From an uncultured Clostridia bacterium (GTDB taxonomy: Bacteria; Bacillota; Clostridia; Christensenellales; Borkfalkiaceae), in the NCBI GenBank assembly GCA_944330115.1, contig CALVIN010000002.1, positions 186,001-250,000 of the forward strand: a DNA stretch of 64,000 nucleotides, in the 5' to 3' direction. Position numbers and translations under genes: made by a program. Under the pieces are notes generated by a model. It was not told where the DNA came from. It was given only the letters and a program-made list of their open reading frames with translations, and searched no databases. Shown piece by piece: positions 60,445 through 64,000 of this stretch; position 1 is the stretch's first letter; each line of letters begins with the position of its first letter.

Positions 60445-61480
60445 AATTTATTCAGGGCAAAAGCCGCGTTCAAGGGCCGCTTTAAGCGCAAGGCTGATAG
60501 CAGCGCTTGCAGTTATACTGTGCGTTTTCTTTGCTATTTCGCCCGCAAAGGCGGCGGCCGAATGTGCGGCAGGCAAGTCGGCATGCATAGCAATGGAGCG
60601 GCAGACGCAGACCGTTCTGCACGAATACAACGCCGACGCACGCCTTCCCATGGCGAGCACTACAAAGATAATGACGGCGCTTATAATATGCGAGGACTGC
60701 GACCTCGACAGAGTTGTCACCGTCCCCGACGAGGCCGTGGGCGCCGAGGGTTCGAGTATATATTTAAAGAAGGGCGAAAAAATAGATATCCGCGACCTGC
60801 TGTACGGCCTGATGCTGCGTTCGGGCAACGACGCCGCCGCGGCGCTTGCCATAATACACAGCGGCAGCATATCCGCCTTTGCGCAAGAGATGAACGCGCG
60901 CGCCCGCATACTTGGCGCCATGAACACAAACTTCAAAAATCCGAGCGGCCTGCCCGACGACGAGCACTATACCACCGCGCGCGACCTGTGTAAGATCGCC
61001 TGCGCCGCGATGGGCAACGCTGATTTCAGGCAGATAGTGGGCACGAAGTCGTGGCACGGAAAATACAGAAGCTATGCCAACAAGAACAAGCTGCTGTATA
61101 ACTACGAAGGAGCCACCGGCATAAAGACGGGCTATACGGTAAAGGCGGGGCGCTGCCTGGTATCTTCGGCGCTGAGAGACGGAATGGAGACGGTGTGCGT
61201 CGTTTTGAACGAGCCGGACATGTATAACAAGAGCTATTCCGTGCTCGACGAGTGCTTTAAAAACTTTGAACTTGCAGAAAACGGCGGCGATAAACTGTTT
61301 ATATGCGGCGGAGAGCTGTGCCGCGCAGAGGGCTTTAAAGTTGTGATAAAGAGAGGCGTGCCCGCGGTTTTTAAATGTGTACCAATGCCGCAGGACGGCG
61401 ACTGTGCGGGCGAATTGCAAATTTACCAGCAAAATAACTTGATTTTTAGCACAAAGTTATATAGTATAGGTATAGTTTAA
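60437..61480 (+). CDS. dacB: D-alanyl-D-alanine carboxypeptidase, DacB type
   Basis: A 347-residue PBP5-like carboxypeptidase. It has a signal helix (LIAALAVILCVFFAISPAKA), SxxK in ASTTKIM, SGN in RSGNDAA and KTG in GIKTGYT. It is shorter than DacF of this window in the C-terminal part. The gene order after gerW is the clostridial dacB location, where the enzyme shapes the spore cortex under sigma-E. Confidence 0.9.
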   Translation: MRKIYSGQKPRSRAALSARLIAALAVILCVFFAISPAKAAAECAAGKSACIAMERQTQTVLHEYNADARLPMASTTKIMTALIICEDCDLDRVVTVPDEAVGAEGSSIYLKKGEKIDIRDLLYGLMLRSGNDAAAALAIIHSGSISAFAQEMNARARILGAMNTNFKNPSGLPDDEHYTTARDLCKIACAAMGNADFRQIVGTKSWHGKYRSYANKNKLLYNYEGATGIKTGYTVKAGRCLVSSALRDGMETVCVVLNEPDMYNKSYSVLDECFKNFELAENGGDKLFICGGELCRAEGFKVVIKRGVPAVFKCVPMPQDGDCAGELQIYQQNNLIFSTKLYSIGIV

Positions 61481-61501
61481 AAAATAAAGGCTGTACTTAT
61501 T

Positions 61502-62203
61502 ATGAGAATAAACAAATACCTCGCTCAGTGCGGGATAGCCAGCAGGCGCGGCTGCGATAAACTTATCTCCGAGGGGCGCGTTACTTTAAACGGCAAAATA
61601 TGCACTCTCGGCGACGATGTGGCAGAGGGCGACATTGTGAAGGTCGACGGCAAGCAGGTCGGCATAAAAAAGAACGAATATTATATACTGCATAAGCCCA
61701 AGGGGTATCTCAGCACCGTCTCCGACGACAAGGGCCGAAAGACCGTTATGGACATTCTTGGCAGCGCCGTTGGCAGGGTATATCCCGTGGGCAGGCTCGA
61801 TTATGACAGCGAGGGGCTGCTCATTCTCACGACCGACGGCGAGCTGGCCCAGCACCTCACGCACCCTTCAAACGAAGTGCCCAAGACTTACCTCGTAAAG
61901 GTGGAGGGGCGCCTCACCGAGGACGACCTCAACCCCATAAGGAGCGGTATTGAGATAGAGGGCGGCTACGTCACCAAGAAGTGCAAGGCGCACATTGTAG
62001 AGACTAACCGCGAATATACCAAAGTCGAGATGGTGCTCCGCGAGGGCAAGAACCGCGAAATAAGAAAGATGTTTGCCGCCATCGGCAGAGAGGTGATGCT
62101 GTTAAAGCGCACCAAGGTGGGCGAACTTTCGCTGCGCGGCATCGACAGGGGGAGCTTCAGAAAGCTCACCCCCGCAGAGGTGGAGTATTTAAAATCGCTG
62201 TAA
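61502..62203 (+). CDS. rluB: 23S rRNA pseudouridine synthase RluB type
   Basis: A 233-residue pseudouridine synthase of the RsuA/RluB/E/F family. An N-terminal S4 domain (MRINKYLAQCGIASRRGCDK) is followed by the catalytic GRLDYDSEGLLILTTDGELA with the nucleophilic Asp, then LREGKNREIRKMFAAIG. The position after dacB is the usual rluB site in Firmicutes. It ends at a long convergent hairpin facing lexA. Confidence 0.94.
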   Translation: MRINKYLAQCGIASRRGCDKLISEGRVTLNGKICTLGDDVAEGDIVKVDGKQVGIKKNEYYILHKPKGYLSTVSDDKGRKTVMDILGSAVGRVYPVGRLDYDSEGLLILTTDGELAQHLTHPSNEVPKTYLVKVEGRLTEDDLNPIRSGIEIEGGYVTKKCKAHIVETNREYTKVEMVLREGKNREIRKMFAAIGREVMLLKRTKVGELSLRGIDRGSFRKLTPAEVEYLKSL

Positions 62204-62220
62204 TTATATTTGAATTATAA

Positions 62221-62263
62221 TATATAGGCAGGCGGCGCAAATTTTGCGCCGCCTGCCTATATA
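62221..62263. terminator. Perfect 20-bp hairpin between rluB and lexA
   Basis: TATATAGGCAGGCGGCGCAA (62221-62240), three-base loop, exact complement at 62244-62263. It serves the converging rluB and lexA transcripts. Confidence 0.88.
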
Positions 62264-62322
62264 AAGGTGATTTTAAGCAAGATTTTTAAATAAGGTACTA
62301 AGCAAATTTCAAAAATCGGCCG

Positions 62323-62348
62323 TTTGCATAGTTATATGTTACGCATAA
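62323..62348 (+). repeat. Degenerate copy of the dispersed repeat, copy 9
   Basis: TTTGCATAGT, two changes, TATGT, four changes, CATAA: 20 of 26 positions match the longest copies without gaps. It covers the lexA stop codon. Confidence 0.5.
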
Positions 62349-62922
62349 GACCCACAACTTTGCCCAAAATCGATACGTCGTCGAACACGAAATCGCTCAT
62401 ACTGTCGTTTTCGGGGTGGAGGATAAACTTGCCGTCGCGGCGGAAAAAGCGCTTTACGGTGGCGCTGTCGTCAACGAGCGCAACCACGATATCGCCGTTG
62501 TCGGCCGTGTTTTGTTTTTTGACGACTATTTTGTCGCCGTCGAGCATGCCGATGTTTATCATGGAATCGCCCTTTACGGTGAGCATGAACATATCGTCGG
62601 AGCCGAAAAATTCCGCGGGGAGGGAATAGAACGCCTCGTAATTTTCTTCGGCAAATATGGGCTGGCCTGCGGCTACCGTGCCGACGAGGGGCACGTCGAT
62701 GCTCTGGCCGCCGCCGTGCTTGAGCGCAACGGCGCGCTTCTTGTTGCCGGCTTTGTTTATGAGCCCCTGCTCGTTGAGGCGGTTGATGTATTGATAGGCC
62801 GTCGCCGTGGACTTGATTCCGCAGTTGGCGCAAATTTCGCGCACGGAGGGCGAATAGCCGTTTTCGGTTATATACCGTTTGATAAATTCATATACGGCGT
62901 TGCATTTGTCGTTCGTTCTCAT
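62332..62922 (-). CDS. lexA: LexA repressor
   Basis: A 196-residue SOS repressor. The N-terminal winged helix is VREICANCGIKSTATAYQYI, the self-cleavage site is the Ala-Gly in VGTVAAGQPIF, and the catalytic pair is Ser in VKGDSM and Lys in ATVKRFF. A candidate operator lies on its promoter, so it probably represses itself. GGAG precedes the ATG on the minus strand. The stop codon falls in a degenerate repeat copy. Confidence 0.96.
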   Translation of the reverse strand: MRTNDKCNAVYEFIKRYITENGYSPSVREICANCGIKSTATAYQYINRLNEQGLINKAGNKKRAVALKHGGGQSIDVPLVGTVAAGQPIFAEENYEAFYSLPAEFFGSDDMFMLTVKGDSMINIGMLDGDKIVVKKQNTADNGDIVVALVDDSATVKRFFRRDGKFILHPENDSMSDFVFDDVSILGKVVGLMRNI

Positions 62923-62942
62923 AATTTTATTCTCCTGAGTCT

Positions 62943-62981
62943 ATTATAACACATCGCAAATAAAATTGCAAACAAATGTTT
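62943..62981 (-). promoter_or_regulatory. lexA promoter with candidate LexA box
   Basis: On the minus strand TTGCAA (62971-62966), 17 bases, TATAAT (62948-62943). AAACATTTGTTT (62981-62970) overlaps the -35 and resembles the Firmicutes box GAAC-4-GTTC with A/T ends. The match is imperfect. Confidence 0.5.
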
Positions 62982-63049
62982 AAATAAAATTGCCTGAATT
63001 TATAAATATTTTTGATATAATATTATGGTAAGCTGAACGGAGGTGGCAT

Positions 63050-63256
63050 ATGAGTGAAAACAGGCCGCACGGGCAAAAGTGCATATTGTACGACAGGGAT
63101 TGCATAGGCTGCATGGAGTGCGAAACGTGCGATCTCGATCCCGATAAAATTTGCGATAACTGCGGAAAGTGTCTGGATATACGCGACTACGCTGCGATAA
63201 AGATAGACGGCATAGTGGGTCTCGATAAGTATAACGGCAAAGGCGGCAAAAAGTAA
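63050..63256 (+). CDS. Small cysteine-rich protein, possible iron-sulfur or zinc binder
   Basis: A 68-residue protein with eight cysteines, seven of them in a 22-residue core: CIGCMECETC followed by CDNCGKC. The CxxCxxCxxC and CxxCxxC clusters recall ferredoxin-like or zinc-ribbon sites. GGAGGT stands upstream of the ATG, and TATAAT at 63016-63021 may be its -10. It is divergent from lexA with 127 bases between, so it may respond to the same SOS signal. I believe similar short proteins occur next to lexA in other Clostridia, but I cannot name a family. Confidence 0.75.
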   Translation: MSENRPHGQKCILYDRDCIGCMECETCDLDPDKICDNCGKCLDIRDYAAIKIDGIVGLDKYNGKGGKK

Positions 63257-63304
63257 GGCATGCTGTGCTTATTTTATTACATTAAAAAAAGTAACTTAAA
63301 ATGA

Positions 63305-63340
63305 GGCCGCGGGGCGAAAATTCGCCCCGCGGCCCTTAAA
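63305..63340. terminator. Perfect 14-bp hairpin between the Cys-rich gene and hflX
   Basis: GGCCGCGGGGCGAA (63305-63318), two-base loop, TTCGCCCCGCGGCC (63321-63334). It lies between converging genes. Confidence 0.85.
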
Positions 63341-63354
63341 CTTACTCATGAGAT

Positions 63355-64000
63355 TTATTGCCCGCCGTCGCTCTTAATAAAGCGCTTTAATTTGGGAATG
63401 TATATTCTGTCTACCGAGCACTGCACGTTGAGCCCGTTTTCGTCGTACTTTCTCGACTTTTCGTTTATCAGCCTCTCATACTCGTTGAACGAGGATATCT
63501 CGGAATAGGGTATCACGAGGGTGCAGTCGGCATAGCTGACTTTAAACTTGGAGGCTATCCGGTTTTCAAGCTCGTCCAGCCCTCTTTTAAACTTTGCCGA
63601 AATGCACACAAAGTCGGAAAAGGGGGTGAGATCCTCGACGTCTTCGCACTTGTTGAGCACCTTTATATAGGGCCTGTCGAAGCCGAGCTCCTCCAATGTG
63701 CCGAGCGAGGTCTTGAACTGCATGTCGTAGTCGCCGTGCGCGTCGCATACTATGAGCGCCAGGTCACAGTTCAAAGCGCTCTCCAGCGTCGATTTAAAGG
63801 CCTCTATGAGGTCGTGCGGCAGGTCCTGCAAAAATCCTACCGTATCGACGAGTATATACTCAACGCCGCCCAATTTTACTTTGCGCGCGGTAGGGTCGAG
63901 CGTAGCAAACAGCGCGTCGCGCTCCTCGACGCCCGCGCCTGTGAGCGCGTTCATCAGCGTAGATTTGCCCGTGTTTGTGTATCCGACGAGCGCTATTGTC
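63355..64000 (-). CDS. hflX: GTPase HflX, C-terminal part (cut by window end)
   Basis: Ribosome-associated GTPase that rescues or splits stalled 70S ribosomes. Reading from the window edge on the minus strand gives TIALVGYTNTGKSTLMNALT, which contains the P-loop; DTVGFLQDLPHDLIEAFKST is the G3 and switch II stretch, and NKCE the G4 element. The C-terminal ribosome-contact domain is complete. The N-terminal HflX domain lies beyond the window, so the first in-frame ATG inside is not the start. Confidence 0.94.
   Translation of the reverse strand, partial: TIALVGYTNTGKSTLMNALTGAGVEERDALFATLDPTARKVKLGGVEYILVDTVGFLQDLPHDLIEAFKSTLESALNCDLALIVCDAHGDYDMQFKTSLGTLEELGFDRPYIKVLNKCEDVEDLTPFSDFVCISAKFKRGLDELENRIASKFKVSYADCTLVIPYSEISSFNEYERLINEKSRKYDENGLNVQCSVDRIYIPKLKRFIKSDGGQ

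Noticed and set aside
1..64000. CRISPR array, prophage, transposase, tRNA or rRNA genes
   Set aside because: No regularly spaced repeats, integrase, transposase, tRNA-like cloverleaf or rRNA segment was found on reading both strands.

Overview
The window is a gene-dense segment of a spore-forming, anaerobe-type Clostridia (Firmicutes) chromosome of moderate GC, probably from an uncultured gut-type lineage; that lineage call is inferred from gene content, not measured. The support is a complete spoIIIAA-AH operon, spoIVB, gerW/ytfJ, dacF and dacB, an IspH-ribosomal S1 fusion, a threonyl T-box, Firmicutes LexA and L20 leader arrangements, and TTG/GTG starts. Nearly all genes run on the + strand; only leuS, lexA and hflX are reversed. 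No tRNA, rRNA, CRISPR array, prophage or complete insertion sequence was seen.

Layout. 1-3.4 kb: cmk (cut by the edge), plsC and ispH-rpsA. 3.5-6.7 kb: copper ATPase copA with a CopZ-like C-terminal domain, then an ArsR regulator. 6.8-17.4 kb: uvrC, a HAD phosphatase, a U32 peptidase, mutS2, a ylxY-like/M16 pair, a hypoxanthine-DNA glycosylase and an AlkD-like protein. 17.5-20.3 kb: tex and acpP. 20.3-27.9 kb: divergent leuS and T-box-thrS, then infC-rpmI-rplT behind an attenuator leader, an RNA methyltransferase and yebC. 28.4-38.7 kb: an exported binding-protein-like ORF, murB-PHP-whiA, dnaE, pfkA, a PfkB kinase and a cysteine-repeat protein of unknown function. 38.8-43.1 kb: spoIIIAA-AH. 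43.2-52.7 kb: asp23, nusB, folD, ispA, a large structured RNA, oapA, dxs, tlyA, nadK, argR and recN. 52.9-64 kb: spoIVB, a membrane protein, dacF, lysA, an M50 protease, scpAB, ytfI/gerW/dacB, rluB, lexA, a small Cys-rich protein and hflX (cut by the edge).

Two things stand out. First, the roughly 550-nt gap between ispA and a basic four-helix membrane protein has the size, position and end-to-end pairing of OLE RNA, and the downstream protein looks like its partner OapA. The order ispA-OLE-oapA-dxs-tlyA-(nadK)-argR-recN is the classical OLE locus. Second, a short repeat with the core AGTACTATGTGTGACATA occurs about nine times, in both orientations, inside genes (in different reading frames) and between them. 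At one place it supplies a stop codon and the next start codon. I do not recognise it as a described element.

Regulation visible in the DNA: many sigma-A-type promoters with 17-18 bp spacing, a threonine T-box, an L20-type attenuator ahead of an infC that begins with ATC, a candidate LexA box on the lexA promoter, an internal ribosome-binding site inside copA, and a set of unusually long perfect hairpins at transcript ends.
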